DNA of 64,000 nucleotides from positions 186,001-250,000 of the forward strand of contig JAACJK010000060.1 in the NCBI GenBank assembly GCA_013368325.1, in the 5' to 3' direction. The stretch is from Ephemerocybe angulata. Lineage: Eukaryota; Basidiomycota; Agaricomycetes; Agaricales; Psathyrellaceae. The notes under the pieces are model-generated. The model saw only the letters and a list, made by a program, of their open reading frames with translations, ran no database searches and had not been told where the DNA came from. The position numbers were made by a program, and so were the translations under genes. Below, piece by piece: positions 51,198 to 62,991 of the stretch (the first letter of the stretch is position 1; each line of letters opens with the position of its first letter).

Positions 51198-53408
51198 CTC
51201 TGACACCGCTCCATCAGATATCGGTACCACTGACATGCAATGTCGTAGGAAAGGATGAGAATCTCTGGGATCGTAGCCGGGAATCCGAGGGTCTTCAACA
51301 TGACATAATCCATGTTACAATATCTTTGGTACATCAGCCAAATCGAGAGGAGTGATACAATATTACACATACCGCTCGCCCTTCTGAAGGTCTCCGGCCC
51401 CCACAGGCCTCCTCATGTCATGCCGGCTACACTGCATGGCCCCCAATCCGCTCGCAGCCACACCTGTCCCTCCCCGAATATTGGCAGATTTGATAGCATC
51501 GTGCGTGTTGCACGTATCCTTCTCGTCGATGATCGCCCCGCCGAACTCCTTAAGGAAAGCCTTGTAATCGGGCTCAGACACAATGTAAGCATACCCGTGG
51601 TTCAGCCCTGGATCCCGCTCGTTCGACGAGACATCCTTCCTTCTAAGACGGAAGTTGGCGTCCATGGCTAAGAAGAGGGCATATAGCCATCTATTGAATG
51701 TGGTTAAAAATGGCTCGTGCACATGGAGCGGCCGACCTTCACTTACCTTTTCGCGCGGGGAATCACCTTCCAAGAAGCGGGCATGTTGATCCCCATCTGG
51801 GGGCGGGCGGGACATAATAATGCGCAATCCCCTTCTTTCGTCCCAGCTGCTCCTCCCTCGTCATGCCCACGTCCCGCTCGCTTTAGACTGCGGAGGAAAC
51901 GCCACTCGTGCACCATGCACATGAATTCTTTATGTCGCTCCTGTCATTTTACGTGTATCAGTGTCGTCTGGATGTCGTGAATATGAAGTCAAATAGTACC
52001 TTAATCTTCAACTCGCCGCTCTGGTCGGCACGACCATCAGGTGTTACGTTCCACGTATTATCGGTGCGCCGAAAGATGGCGAGCAAGAATTCATATGCAG
52101 AGATCTTCACAGTGAAAGAGAGCATTTGATATGTCTCTAGTACACGAAAGGTACACGCGGACCATGGATCGATTGTCGTGGAAGGAAGAAGGCGAGCTCG
52201 CAGGAGCTGCCGAACGGGCGAGATACCCTGGTGGCAACCGCAGTAGTCCAGTGCAATAGTATGGATTCCATTGTTGTCAATGATGGTGAACTCGTCATCA
52301 AACGCTGCTCTCGGTCGTGGACAGGTTACTCCATAACCATGGCCCAGCTGGACACGAAGGCCCAAGTCTATGAGCGATACTCGTTCGAAGTAATTCCCAT
52401 TCCATCTCTAAAGACGAGGCCCCGGTCAGTCCAAGTGGATGAAAAGAGAGAGTGCTAACATTACCTCAAGCCTATGTAGATATGAACAGCGATGTGCAAC
52501 GACCACACACTCAGTGCACCACATTGCATTGGGGATGCAATCGCGGCAGCGATATGTCACGGCCCCTTCAGCAGTCAGAGATGCATTGCAGCTCTGGCAT
52601 ACTCTATGGTCCTCTGCGTCACCAAAGCCTTCGAGTCGCAACATCTCCTCAATGTATTCGTCAATTCTCCCGGTGAATAGATCGAGGGGGTCATCCTAGC
52701 TAGCTTCAGCATTATAAAAGACTATATAACTCAGTAACTTACCGCCTGAGTCCGTTTGCGCTTTTTCTCACTCTCCTTGTCGCCGTTGGGTGCCTCATGC
52801 AGCGGGGTATCGGAAACGGGCTCGGGATCGTCCCAGATGGCCGGCGTAAGGTGCATTGACTCCAACCAAGCGGATGCAGGTTCCAGTTCCTTCTCAGTGG
52901 AAGAGTTCTTGCTGGGTATGGTGGGTGTCGCTGTCTGGGGCACACTGGCAGTTGACCTTTTGACCGGCGATGGAGGGACCTGGATGACAGTTTCTGACCG
53001 CGTGACCGACCCACAAACCCGCTCGAAGTGAATGTGTTCGTCATGATAAGATGATTGAGCGGGGTTGGGGACTGCTTGTGTGAAGTCCTCGAAGGCTGTG
53101 GCTTCAGATGTTTTCGTTCGCTTTTTCGGCGGCATTGGAGGTATCGGGGCTGGGGAGAGTGTGCCGATGGAGAAAATCTACCTTACCGATTAGGAACTGA
53201 CAACGTAGACGTATCTCGGATTCTGGGTAGACGTAATGCCAGATCAGATAAGATTGCAATACATAAAATCACTAAGTATCGAAGCCTCCAAATTCATGCC
53301 TCTGTATTACAGCAATATTGGGTATAACAAGAGAATCAAGAGATACAAGTACATATAACAAGAGATACAAGAGATACAGATATACATCACAGGGCTTCGA
53401 AAGGCATA

Positions 53409-54780
53409 TCAAGCATCAACCTCAACATCGTCAACCTCAACAGGCACCCTCGGGCGAAGCTGGAAGTTGCCATCAATGACGGCCACGTTCCGGTAGTAGT
53501 CATAGTACTCGACATAAGTGGTATCATTGTTGCTATCGTTGTTGCTGTTGTCGTCGCCACCGTCGTCGCCATCCTCGTCGTTGCTGTCATCGTCGCTGTT
53601 ATCGTCTTGCCCAGATACCATAGCTTCATCCTCAGAAGAGCTGACGGTACCCTCGTCCTGCTCCGAGTCTTCCATGACGCTGTGCCTGCAATCACAATCA
53701 GAGCCGCTGTCGTTACCCCTGTCATCGCATCCCTCGCCATCGGAAACACCGTCAGAAGCCTCACCCTCGGGTTCGAGGTCGCTTCCGTTGTCGACCACCC
53801 ACTCCCCTCCAACGTCTTCTGGGTCCTGACAGACAACCTCCACACTAACCTCATCCTCAACAAGTATCAGATCAACCAGCAAAACCGACTTCCCAGGATA
53901 TCGACGGTTGTCGTCTCTGCGAACCTCCTTGAGCAACCGCCTCAACTTGCGCTGTCATGGTGCAGAGTAAGTATCAGATTGATCGATTTGGCTTGAGAAC
54001 TCACACCCATAACCTCAAACTGCCACCGAGGGAGTGCGAAGAGCACTTCCCATGGCAATTTGGGGTGCACACGGCTAGTGCCTGGATAAGCCCACTCCAT
54101 GTGAGCCCTTACAGACTAATATGGCATTAGCATCGTACAAACATGATCCAATAAGATAGTCCTCACCGCCTCGACATGCGCGATACGACCTTTGATACCA
54201 GGCAGGTGCTCATCAGGGAAGCTTGTGAAGAACTTCCCCAAGAGATAGCACATGAAAATTTCCCCCTCTCCCTTCTCCTTCGCTTGCCTGTACCAGAATG
54301 CAGCAATATTCAAGAGCGAAGCCTGAGCCGGCTGATGAACGAAGCCCAGTTCTGGCGATAGTTTCAAGGTAGGCATCTAATAGGACCGAAGGTCGGCAAC
54401 TAAACGGTCGGCAAGTAAATGAGAATAGACTCACACTTCGAATTGACGGTGCAGCAGAGCCAGGGAAATCGAAAGAAAGTTGGGTGAGCAGCGCGCAAAG
54501 GTGGGGGTCTGAAGAAAGGATAAATTCGAACGATGCCAGCTGGTTCCTATTCACTGACTAAGCCTTCGAAATGTCAAAGCAAAGCCAAACGGCTGCGGCA
54601 CATGCTCGGCAACTCAGCTGCGCTGAAAACATACGGCGTCTCTGCTGTAGCTACAGTGGAGGATAAATTCCAATAAAATCGCCAATATTCAGGAAATAAA
54701 AAATCCTTTCGAACAAGCCCACTCGCAGAATGTGGATCCCCGGGCGGAGTAAAAGTAAGATTCGACCCAAATTCGAGCAT
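53409..54780 (-). CDS. Hypothetical multi-exon protein with a very acidic C-terminus
   Basis: At least three minus-strand coding blocks: ATG 54780 onward (FGSNLTFTPPGDPHSASG), 54560-54120 (FEFILSSDPHLCALLTQLSF, AAFWYRQAKEKGEGEIFMCY, GKFFTSFPDEHLPG) and 53945-53409 with runs of Asp/Ser/Asn. Splice joints are not all resolved; the first junction fits no canonical donor in the right phase. It lies directly upstream of the KDZ transposase gene on the same strand. No known domain was recognised. Confidence 0.5.
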
Positions 54781-54911
54781 AGTTCACTCATGTGTATGGA
54801 CTTATACTCATACAACCACCTCAATGGGACGACCTCGACTTCACAGTACGAAGTACTACGCCAAGTAAGTTCACTTTAAGAGGCCTTATTCAACGGTAAA
54901 GAACTAATCCA

Positions 54912-55580
54912 ATGGGAAGAAATCGAAAGCGCATTCTGAGAAAGCGAACCCGCGCCAAGGAGGCTTCCACTCCGCAGTACGTCAATTCAATTAATAGTAT
55001 ATGGTCATATACTAACTAGATTACTTAGGAATACCACACATGAGGTATATAATACCCCAAAGCCGCAACAGCGCACCGCCGAAGAGTAAGTTTGTACGAG
55101 CATCAATGTCATGGCCGCCGCCCTGGATTGTATCTAACAAAGTAAACCTACCGTTCCAGGGAACATGAATGGCAACTCAAATACTGGTCAAAGCGAGTGG
55201 AAGGAGTCCCCAAGCAGATCATGAAGATACTGGGTGATAAAACCACGGAGGACTTTTTGACGGGCGTCTGCGAGGTGTTCAAGACCACCAGGAAGGCGGA
55301 CCTTGTCAAAGCGAAAGATGCCATCAACCAACACATTGTCGACATCAACAAGGTGTACGATAAGCTGACGAAGTTTCATGGAGCACTCTTGAACTTAGTT
55401 GGCTCCTGGGCTGACGAGTTCAAGCGGGCGTCAGCTATACTGTCGGACATCAGGATAGTGGTCAACGAGCTTAACGAGCTCCTGTGTGCTGCGATGGTTG
55501 ATCCCGATGAGCTGATCAGAGATTTCGATAGGCGTGCTCTCCCATTTCAAGCCAAAGGTGTTTCTGTGTTAACCTTCTAG
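54912..55580 (+). CDS. 180-aa basic/helical protein, three exons
   Basis: Exons 54912-54976, 55029-55085 and 55160-55580 (543 nt, continuous frame). The introns have GT..AG ends, and the first carries a TACTAAC-type branch site at 55010. The N-terminus is strongly basic (MGRNRKRILRKRTRAK), possibly nuclear. The rest is helical (KRVEGVPKQIMKILGDKTTE, INQHIVDINKVYDKLTKFHG) and suggests a coiled coil. The family is not recognised. It is transcribed divergently from the acidic-tail gene. Confidence 0.7.
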
Positions 55581-55819
55581 TAGTTCGTGCCTCAAATGTC
55601 ATTCGCATATATTTTGAACACAGAGGGTATAATGATTGGAGTTTTTTTAAAGTTTACATACAACAAGCAACAATACAGAAGCGACACAGTGGGCAGCATA
55701 ACGACAACGAGACAGCTATGCAGATCAGACGTACACGAAGGGCAAAAAGATACAAGTACAGCAGTGGTCAAAAAAAAAAACAGACAAGCCCGACGTGAGA
55801 AAGCTGTACTACGGGGCAC

Positions 55820-56715
55820 TCAGGAAGGGGGAGCGGGCGGCGCAATGATCTGCACGTTGCCCAAGGCCAGGGCCTCGTTGAAGGCGGCAAGCGCATCCTC
55901 ATGGGAGGGGTACTTGCGGTAGCAGGCTCCAGATACACCCAAGACAAGAGGCTGCACGACATGCCTAGAACATGATGACACTCAGCAAAAGATCAGAAAG
56001 AAGAAGTACTATGAGGGCTCACCATCCTTGGAATACCCCGACTTGGCGACCGATGGTAACAACATACCAAGTCTCGCGAGCTGGGCGGAGGAGATTGTGT
56101 GTGTTACAATTCACACACACAAAGCCGCTGATGACACCGGTGTTCGTGTCAGTGGTAGCCCTGGGCGCCTCTGCCTCCGAGCACTGGGGAGGAATAACAG
56201 GGCGGCGAGGGGTCCCCCCGCTAAGGGGCGAGATACGAGGGGTGCCGCCGGTCAGGCCAAAGGAAGCCGCAGTGTCGATGGTGGGAGTGGCGGACGTGGC
56301 GGTGGTGGTGGTGGTTGGGGAAGCCGCAGCGGGAGAAGTGGGACCTGTATAAGCGGTAAGCGTGTAAGCGTCCGAGTCAGGGATGGGCAAACAAAACGAA
56401 CAACATACCCGCGACCTCGAGCCCAAGAGTACTGAGAGCAGTCATGAGCGCCTCAAGGGTCAAGGTGCTCGGCGCAGCAGAGCCCGAGCCAGTGGTAGAG
56501 GCAGTGGAAGAGCTGGCCGTCGCTTGGGAGGAGGCATCCTCTGTGTGAAGTGAGTTGGGGGAAGGAAAGGAAGGTGGGAAACACGTACGCTGAGCGCTGC
56601 CAGACGACACGTTGATGCCAAGAGCACGGAGAGAATTGATGAGCTGCGCCAAGGTGATGCTGTTGTCCGGGCCATTCGAGCCGTTGTTGGAGACGGTTTC
56701 CTTGTTCTGGGTCAT
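55820..56715 (-). CDS. Viroplasmin/RNase H1 N-terminal-domain protein, four exons
   Basis: Exons 56715-56589, 56540-56409, 56344-56023 and 55964-55820 (726 nt, 241 aa, continuous frame). The first half is low-complexity Ser/Thr/Ala, with a repeated helical motif LAQLINSLRALGI and LEALMTALSTLGL. The C-terminus reads WYVVTIGRQVGVFQGW, spliced to HVVQPLVLGVSGACYRKYPS and HEDALAAFNEALALG, which fits the small caulimovirus-viroplasmin/RNase H1 N-terminal fold that binds RNA-DNA hybrids. The splice inside the GW codon supports the model. Domain naming is from recall. Confidence 0.8.
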
Positions 56716-57484
56716 GTTGGAGGTGCGGGGATCAAAAGCTGAGTGCGATGGGATGATTGATTTCTGGCGTCGTTGGGGGGATTATTGCTGTCTTATATCC
56801 AAAGTGCATATCGGCCATTGCACTTGTGAACATCACCGTCACCGTGCTTCTTTCGTTCGAGAAGCTGAGAATCCGGGGTCCCACTAGATAGCACTTTGCG
56901 AGTGCCCAGAGTGGACACCGGAGCAGGACCTTGACTGAATTGTGTCTGTATGCTCATCCCTCTCTGCTCTCCTACACTTGCTTCAAGTGAGGAGGAGAGT
57001 ATATCAGGCACATTGTGTTGAGGAAAGGATAACTTTGATGCGATAAATACTTATCACTGTTGCTACAATGGCTGGGGAGATTAAGGTTTACATCAGGGAG
57101 AACCCCGTCGGTAAACAACAGCTCCGACGGTTTGTACTCATACAATGCCTATTCAGGTGAGACACAAGTCAATCGACCGGATTGAAACACCTAATTGATG
57201 CACAAGAAGGCGGAGATAGCTGGAAAGGACACCAGAGCATAGAGGATCAGGAATAATCTTGTGGAATTGGAAGGCGTGAGGCAGAGAAGGTAGCGGATCC
57301 CTGTCATGGACTATGGTAATTGCCCAGTCGCGTGTTTGCCGCGTCGAGAGCTTGAATGGTATCCGAATACCGGTGTTTTCTTTGATAGCCCTCCCATTAA
57401 AAAAGTCGACACAAGGCGGAAAACAACGGTGAGCAGAGAATAGTGATTTTTATTGGAGACATATTTTGACATTGGGCAGCGAAG
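56716..57484. other. Intergenic region between two oppositely directed genes
   Basis: No supported gene. It probably holds the divergent promoters of the viroplasmin-domain gene (minus) and the Gly/Met-rich gene (plus). Confidence 0.5.
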
Positions 57485-60350
57485 ATGCTTTCGGCGGCGC
57501 AGACCGAGTTTCTTAAGGCCTTCCTCGAGGAGTTCAAAACGTTACAGCTTACGGGAAAGGGCTTGACTGCATTCTGGGACCGCGTCCTCCACCAGTTCTA
57601 CCTCATCTGGGACAGCCAGCAGAAGGAGCTGGATGCCGTTGTCCCGCCTAAGGCGCCGAAGCTCATAAAAGCGGGAAAAATCAGTAAGCGCCAAGTAGAG
57701 AAGGAGGCGCCACCAGTTATAATCTACGAGACGGCCAAGAATTGGAAGGACGCGCAGGACGCGGTAAGCATCCGTTATGACTACAGCTGACACTAAGCTT
57801 ATTTGACCTCTAGCAAATCAAGAGCTACTTCTATAATCATACGTCCCTCGGTAGGAAGAAGGGGAAGGCTAAAGTTAATATTGTGGTGGCTATTGGGAAG
57901 CAGAATCGAGTCCTCACTGAAAGTCAGCTCTACTCCAAGAAGTACTACGCCGACCGTGTCAAAGCGAAAGTCGATCGGGCACTAGCCAAAATTGGCGACG
58001 TCAGCTTGCACATCAAGACGACCGCTACCGTTTTGAAGGAGACGTGGGAGGGAGAAACGAAGGAGATCCGAGACGAGATTCAGAAAGAGCATAAACGATT
58101 GGTGCAGGAGAAGAAGGCGACCGACAAAACCTTGAAAAAGGTTCTCGAGTCGAAGGGGCAACAGGACATATCCCCTGAAGAGCGCGCAATGTAAGAACAC
58201 ATCATCTTATTCGGCCGGTAGCCGCTGACGCCGGCCTCAGAGTGCAGGAGGCAATACCCAAACTACTCAAAAGTTTCTGCGAGGCGATGGCGTCGAAGAC
58301 GGGATGGGCGTTTTCGGTCATAGGCGGCAGGCCCATGGCGGCGAATACAAATGCGCCGATCTGCGTGTGTACATTCCACGAAGGAGTCATTCCCGAAACA
58401 AACCAGACCTTCCGAGGATGGTACCCGGAGTTTGACAAGCTGTTTTCGACTCCGTTTTCGACCTTCGCTCACTCAGTATTCCGTAAGTTTGACATACCAT
58501 TGATAGAAGGAACTACTGACATTGTGTGGTTAGCCGAAGCTGTCAGACTGCGGGGTGCAGTAAACATAGAGCTTGAGAAGGTCACAAGCCCTGCCGCACT
58601 TCTCGAGTCCGGAAGATTGGTGGGGCATCTACAGTACGCTCGGAAGGCGGGGAAGGAAGAGGCGGCGATGGCGGGAGCGGAGGATGACGCAGCATCTGAC
58701 AGGGAAGGCGAGAGTAGTGATGCTGATGTGCCAGAGAAGCCGGAGAAGTCGAAGAAGGGGAAGCGTCGTGCCACACGCGATGATCAAAGTGAGGAGGAGC
58801 CGGAAACGGGAGGCAGAGGGCGGAACAAGCCCAAGAAAGGAAAGCATCGGTCGAAGAAGAACGTGCCCTCAACGTCAGGCTCCTCCTCAAGCTCGGATAG
58901 CGAAGACGAGGTTGAAGTGGCCGCCGCCCCTCCGAAGAAGAAAGGAAAGGCAAAGAAGAACACACAAAAGAAGAGTACTAAGAAGACGAAGGCTACAGCA
59001 TCAACGAAAGAAGTGAATGATGGAGGGATGAGTGCTGGACTCCAAATGACGAATGCATGGCCAGAGAACGGGGAAGGCGGGAATGGCGCCGCTTTGATCA
59101 ACAACGGGGGAGGCGGCAGTACGTCTACGTGGATGGATGATGGCGACTGGCCAGCTGCGAGACAGGATGAGGGTGGATGGTTGGATGGTGTGAATCTATT
59201 TGACCAGAATCTTAACAACGCTCAATACTCCGACCCCCAGTCGAGCGCGTGGGAGAACCTCCGACCCCTTCCAATTCCAACCAATGACAGTGATGCAAAC
59301 AACGGGGCGAGCGGTTCGTCGAACGAGTTTGCTTCCCCTGACCTGGGCGGAGATATGATGGGGCTCAACAACGGCCTCACGGGCATGCACGGCGGTATGA
59401 TGGGGATGAATAGTGGGATGGCCGGCGTAAATGGGGGTACGAACGGCGGCGCGATGGGGCTGAATGGTGGAATGGCCGACGTGAATGGCGGTATGATGGA
59501 TCTGACCGGTAACATGATGGCGATGATGAATTATCTGTTGAGCATGAACATGGGAGGTATGGGCAGCATGGGCGGTATGGGCGGTATGGGAGGTATGGGC
59601 GGCATGGGCGGCATGGGTGGCATGGGCGGTATGGGTGGTGCGGGTACGGGCGGCATGGGTGGTGCGGGTAAGGGCATGGGTGGTGCGGGTACAGGCGGTA
59701 TGGGCGGTGCTGGTATGGGCGGTATGGGGAGTGGGAGCAGTACGAAGGGAGCCCTATCGACAAGCCCCATAGGCGTATGCAAGGGCGCTGACACTGGTGC
59801 GGGTAAACGCAAGCAACCTGAGGGTGATGAGGAGGACACAAACGATGATCCATCAGCTGAGCACCTGGGGAAACGACATCGAAAGACAAACCCAAACTTA
59901 ATCGCCAACTGGGTGGACAAAGCACATACGCACTTGCGAATGCGGAGCGAGGACGAGAATTGGAAAGGGTTGGTTGACCTGTGGCACGAGTTTGAGCTAT
60001 CCGCGAGTCGAATGGGAGGGGTGGGGATAGGGCATCTCCCCGCGAATCAGCGCCCGGGAGAGCTACGTAAGTGGTTGAAGAACCGTCAGTTCGATTCCAT
60101 TCCTGAGATTGGCGACTTACATGGGTTCCTGACCGAGTGGAAGGTATGGTGGGACCATATGACGAAGAAGAAAGGATTGGGGAAAGAGGATGATGGGAAG
60201 GACGACGTTCGTGGTATCAAGAAGGCAGGGCCCACAGGTATCGTTGTGAGCCTGATTGGCCTTGGATGGTGTGCAGGATGTGGGAAGGAGTGGGACGAGT
60301 GCGTGGCAAGGGCAACAGCAGCGCTGAAGCAGTTTGGCACTAGGGGTTGA
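57485..60350 (+). CDS. 904-aa protein with Gly/Met-rich repeat, four exons
   Basis: Exons 57485-57763, 57814-58190, 58241-58482 and 58534-60350 (2,715 nt, continuous frame). N-terminal helical region, then a conserved-looking block (MASKTGWAFSVIGGRPMAAN, CTFHEGVIPETNQTFRGW, YPEFDKLFSTPF), a highly charged Lys/Glu region with nuclear-localisation-like KKGKRR, a Met/Gly region of MGG/MGGMGG repeats (about 59550-59740), and a C-terminal block with two Cys (GLGWCAGCGKEWDECVARAT). The third intron is 51 nt without an in-frame stop, so its retention would add 17 residues. It resembles a basidiomycete-expanded family of unknown role. Confidence 0.75.
59550..59740 (+). repeat. In-frame tandem repeat encoding Met-Gly-Gly units
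   Basis: Repeats of ATGGGCGG(T/C)-type 9-mers in the 904-aa gene, likely length-variable between strains. Confidence 0.8.
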
Positions 60351-60581
60351 TGAATCATCGGCAGTTCAACACCCAGAACCGCCCATCATTTCCGACAGAT
60401 CGTGGTCTTCTTTTCTTGTTATCTCTCTTGTCAATTTAATATGAGCGATTTGCGCCAGTGATTCAAGAAGCATGCTGAGATGATCTTGACAGGTACCTAT
60501 TTATATCTTAGACTGTTGGAACACATGCCCCTCACTTATCCATAACTCTGTGGTTAACCATTGGCCGCTTCTTTTCTACAT
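60351..60581. other. 3' flank of the Gly/Met-rich gene
   Basis: No gene; AT-rich transcript-end-like sequence. Confidence 0.4.
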
Positions 60582-60671
60582 TATCCAAAAGTCTTGGGCA
60601 GATATTTCCCCTGGGCAATATCCCGGGGTTTTGGATAGGCCATTAGGGCAGTTGCCACTAACTTTTGGATA
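60582..60671. mobile_element. 90-bp MITE-like element, right copy
   Basis: Terminal inverted repeats TATCCAAAAGT and ACTTTTGGATA (11 of 11). It is the reverse-oriented relative of 41275-41364. Its right end abuts a truncated gypsy reverse transcriptase. Confidence 0.7.
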
Positions 60672-62272
60672 GAAATGACAGCCACCCCTCCGTTGGTGCC
60701 CCCATCAGCCCAAACGGCATCCTGACGTACCAGAAGAAGCCCATCCCCTCGATGTAAAACGCTGTATATGGCCTTGACTCCTCGTCCACCACCACCGCGT
60801 AAAAGCCCAACAACGACAAGTACCTGTGCCTGCTCAACCGCCTCTGCTTTGTCCGGATGTCCCCCTGCGGCATTGGGGCTATCACTGTTATGGCGGCGTT
60901 ACACGGTTGACCTCGCCGAAATTCTGGCACACCCTCCACTTCTTCGGCTTCTCCTCCTTCGCCTCGACGACTTCCTCTACCCTCTCTTCCCTTGCCGGCA
61001 TCTCGAAGAATGACTCGATACCCGCCTTTACGCACTCGTCGTTCACCTTGTGCCTCAACTCGTCCATCGTCAGCCCCTCTCCACCGTGCGCCTTCTGAGC
61101 TAACGTCGTCGGTGAGACACATTTTACTCGCTCTGGATTGCACTGCTCAATGATCCCCGCCTGTAGCATCTCCCCGATCCACCCATGCAGATAACTCCTC
61201 TGCGGCGGCGTCATCGGCCGCTGGCGGACTTTTGTCGAAAACTTCGCGTCTTTGGGTATGTTGAGTTTGTGTACTGCTCCCTCCACCGGAAAGACCTCGC
61301 TAACGGACAGCGCGAAACAGTCCGCGAACTCTTCCACCAGAGCCACCACTTCTGCTCTTTCCGCCTTCGTCAAATCGTCTCCTATCTCCACCGCCTTCAC
61401 CACCTCTGCCACCCTCTCCTTTTTGAACAGATCTTCCCACCGCGTGAAGACTCCCTCCGACACATGAAACACATCCACCGGCGCTCCCACGTCAACTTCC
61501 CCTTCAATCTCCTCCACCACACAGACCAGTACGCACTCCCCATCCGTCTTTCCACTCTTTCTTGACTCTTTCCGTACTGATTCTCCACTTCCTCCCTTCC
61601 GTATTTGTCCCCCACCGTCACACACTCATCCTTATATCTGTGCACCACGTCGAACGCTTTCTTCAACGGTTTCCCGAAGAGGAACTCCCAACATCCCCCG
61701 CTGTCGAACACCTCGAATCCCCCCAACACCCTCACCTTCCCTATGCTGAAGTAACCCGACCACCTGCCTGCTCCCGTCACAATCGAACCATCTGCTAGCC
61801 TGAACTTCTTCACCGACAGCCGCAACGGCCCCATCTCCTTCTTCAACCTCTCGTACACCCGACTGCACATCACCGCTGTCCTCGCACCCTCGTCCCACGA
61901 TGTCCGCACCTTCACAGACCCCTTCGCACCCTCTATCCGCATCTCGCATTCAAATGGTACCGACTCCCCCGACCCACCCGTGGGCGCAACGTCATACAGG
62001 TCAAATATGTCTGATTTTTTTGTATCACCCACATTAACACCACGTATGTCCCCAAAACTTCTAACTCTCTTGACCTGCAACTGACCCTGGATCTCCGCCT
62101 GCCCATCTAGTTCGGAGACCCGTCCTCTTTTCCCGCATCCTCGCTCCTGATGCCATAGTCTGACGCCGAGCCCATCCACCTGACGTCCACCGTGTCTCTC
62201 AGCACCTTTGCACAAATCGTCCTCCACGCAACCTCCGGCCTCCACAGCTGCTTCTCCTTCGGCACCGGACAC
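60672..62272 (-). pseudogene. Pol fragment of gypsy family D: protease-like region and RT start, frameshifted
   Basis: The minus strand reads a retropepsin-like segment near 61980-61640 (LADGSIVTGAGRW, VLGGFEVFDS; no clear DTG seen), then ALVEEFADCFALSVSEVFPV and LHGWIGEMLQAGIIEQCNPE near 61300-61150, KKWRVCQNFGEVNRVTPP near 60930, and RT up to VRMPFGLMGAPT at about 60680. At least two frame changes occur (near 61560 and 60890). RT stops at the MITE border, so the active site, RNase H and integrase are missing. Confidence 0.8.
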
Positions 62273-62991
62273 TCCTGCCTTCTATGCCCCAGCATCCCGC
62301 AGCCAAAGCACTCGCCTGACCCGGGTGACGCAGTACCAGGCCTTAAGGGATAAGGGGTTTTCTCCGACACCCACACGTCGGCCCCGTGCTTGGACTCCCA
62401 CTCCTTCACCTGACGCGTGTATGCCGTCCTGCCTTCCGCCGTGTTCGGTTGATGCCTCAGTGCATCCATCCCCGCCTTCACCGCCGCTCTCACATCCGCC
62501 GTAACCACCAATTCCGCCGTGCGCGGCCCTCTACCGCCGCCCCCACCTCCACCTCCTCCAGACCTCTGCTGGCTGCCACCACCGCCTCTCGAACCACTGC
62601 CTCCACTCGACTGCGCACCTCCGCCACCTCCCCTTATGTCCAGCGCCTTCAACTTCGCTGCAATAAGGTCATCCATCCTCTTGTTCTCCGCTTCCCACTC
62701 GCTAACCTTCCTCTTCAGGACCTCCATGTCTACGTCTCGCACTGCCTCCAAGAAACCATCCCATTCGTCGTACTTCCCGACCACCAAGTCCCCCAGGATC
62801 GACGGCATCGTGCGACGCACCGCCTTGATGATGCGCGCGCTATCCTCCTTCCTGGCTCCCTGCGCCAACGTCGCCATCTCATCTGCCCATGCCACATGCG
62901 ACCACGTCTGCCACCCAGACACCGTGACCCTCTTCGCCAACTCTCCCTTCTCCAGCTTCAACTCCAGTATCTCCTCCTCGTACTCCTCCAT
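62107..62991 (-). CDS. Gag of gypsy family D fragment
   Basis: An open 294-aa frame from ATG 62991: acidic helical start (MEEYEEEILELKLEKGELAK), a region conserved-looking around WSHVAWADEMATLAQGARKE, a Gly-rich stretch, and one CCHC knuckle (CFGCGMLGHRRQEC) near residue 225. The downstream pol is broken, so the gene is a remnant of a dead element even though this frame is intact. Confidence 0.75.
   Translation of the reverse strand: MEEYEEEILELKLEKGELAKRVTVSGWQTWSHVAWADEMATLAQGARKEDSARIIKAVRRTMPSILGDLVVGKYDEWDGFLEAVRDVDMEVLKRKVSEWEAENKRMDDLIAAKLKALDIRGGGGGAQSSGGSGSRGGGGSQQRSGGGGGGGGGRGPRTAELVVTADVRAAVKAGMDALRHQPNTAEGRTAYTRQVKEWESKHGADVWVSEKTPYPLRPGTASPGSGECFGCGMLGHRRQECPVPKEKQLWRPEVAWRTICAKVLRDTVDVRWMGSASDYGIRSEDAGKEDGSPN

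Larger units (their letters stand above)
41850..53135 (-). pseudogene. CxC2-KDZ transposase gene, split by element C
   Basis: The gene starts at ATG 53135 (MPPKKRTKTSEATAFEDF) and runs through many small introns to TAG 41850. The CxC2-type cluster lies at about 52644-51958 (CQSCNASLTAEGAVTYRCRD, GIHTIALDYCGCHQG, TFRVLETYQMLSF). The KDZ catalytic core lies at 51827-50403: ALFLAMDANFRLRRKDVSS, DPGLNHGYAYIV, GAMQCSRHDMRRPVGAGDLQ, YDIACQWYRYLME, FLVPKFHLPAHV, GRTDGEAPERGW. The helical C-terminal part (EIEFCRARAR-like, WQEECLLLAEEMKRV) ends at 41850. Element C plus a 5-bp duplication interrupts the codons between TLSPWSI and SLYLPSD; removing it restores the frame by inspection. KDZ elements are DNA transposons common in basidiomycetes. 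Confidence 0.88.

Noticed and set aside
53518..53829. Plus-strand Ser/Leu-rich frame
   Set aside because: It is the complement of the Asp/Ser-rich acidic tail on the minus strand.
59377..59925. Minus-strand Pro/His/Tyr-rich repeat protein
   Set aside because: It is antisense to the Met-Gly-Gly repeat of the 904-aa gene.
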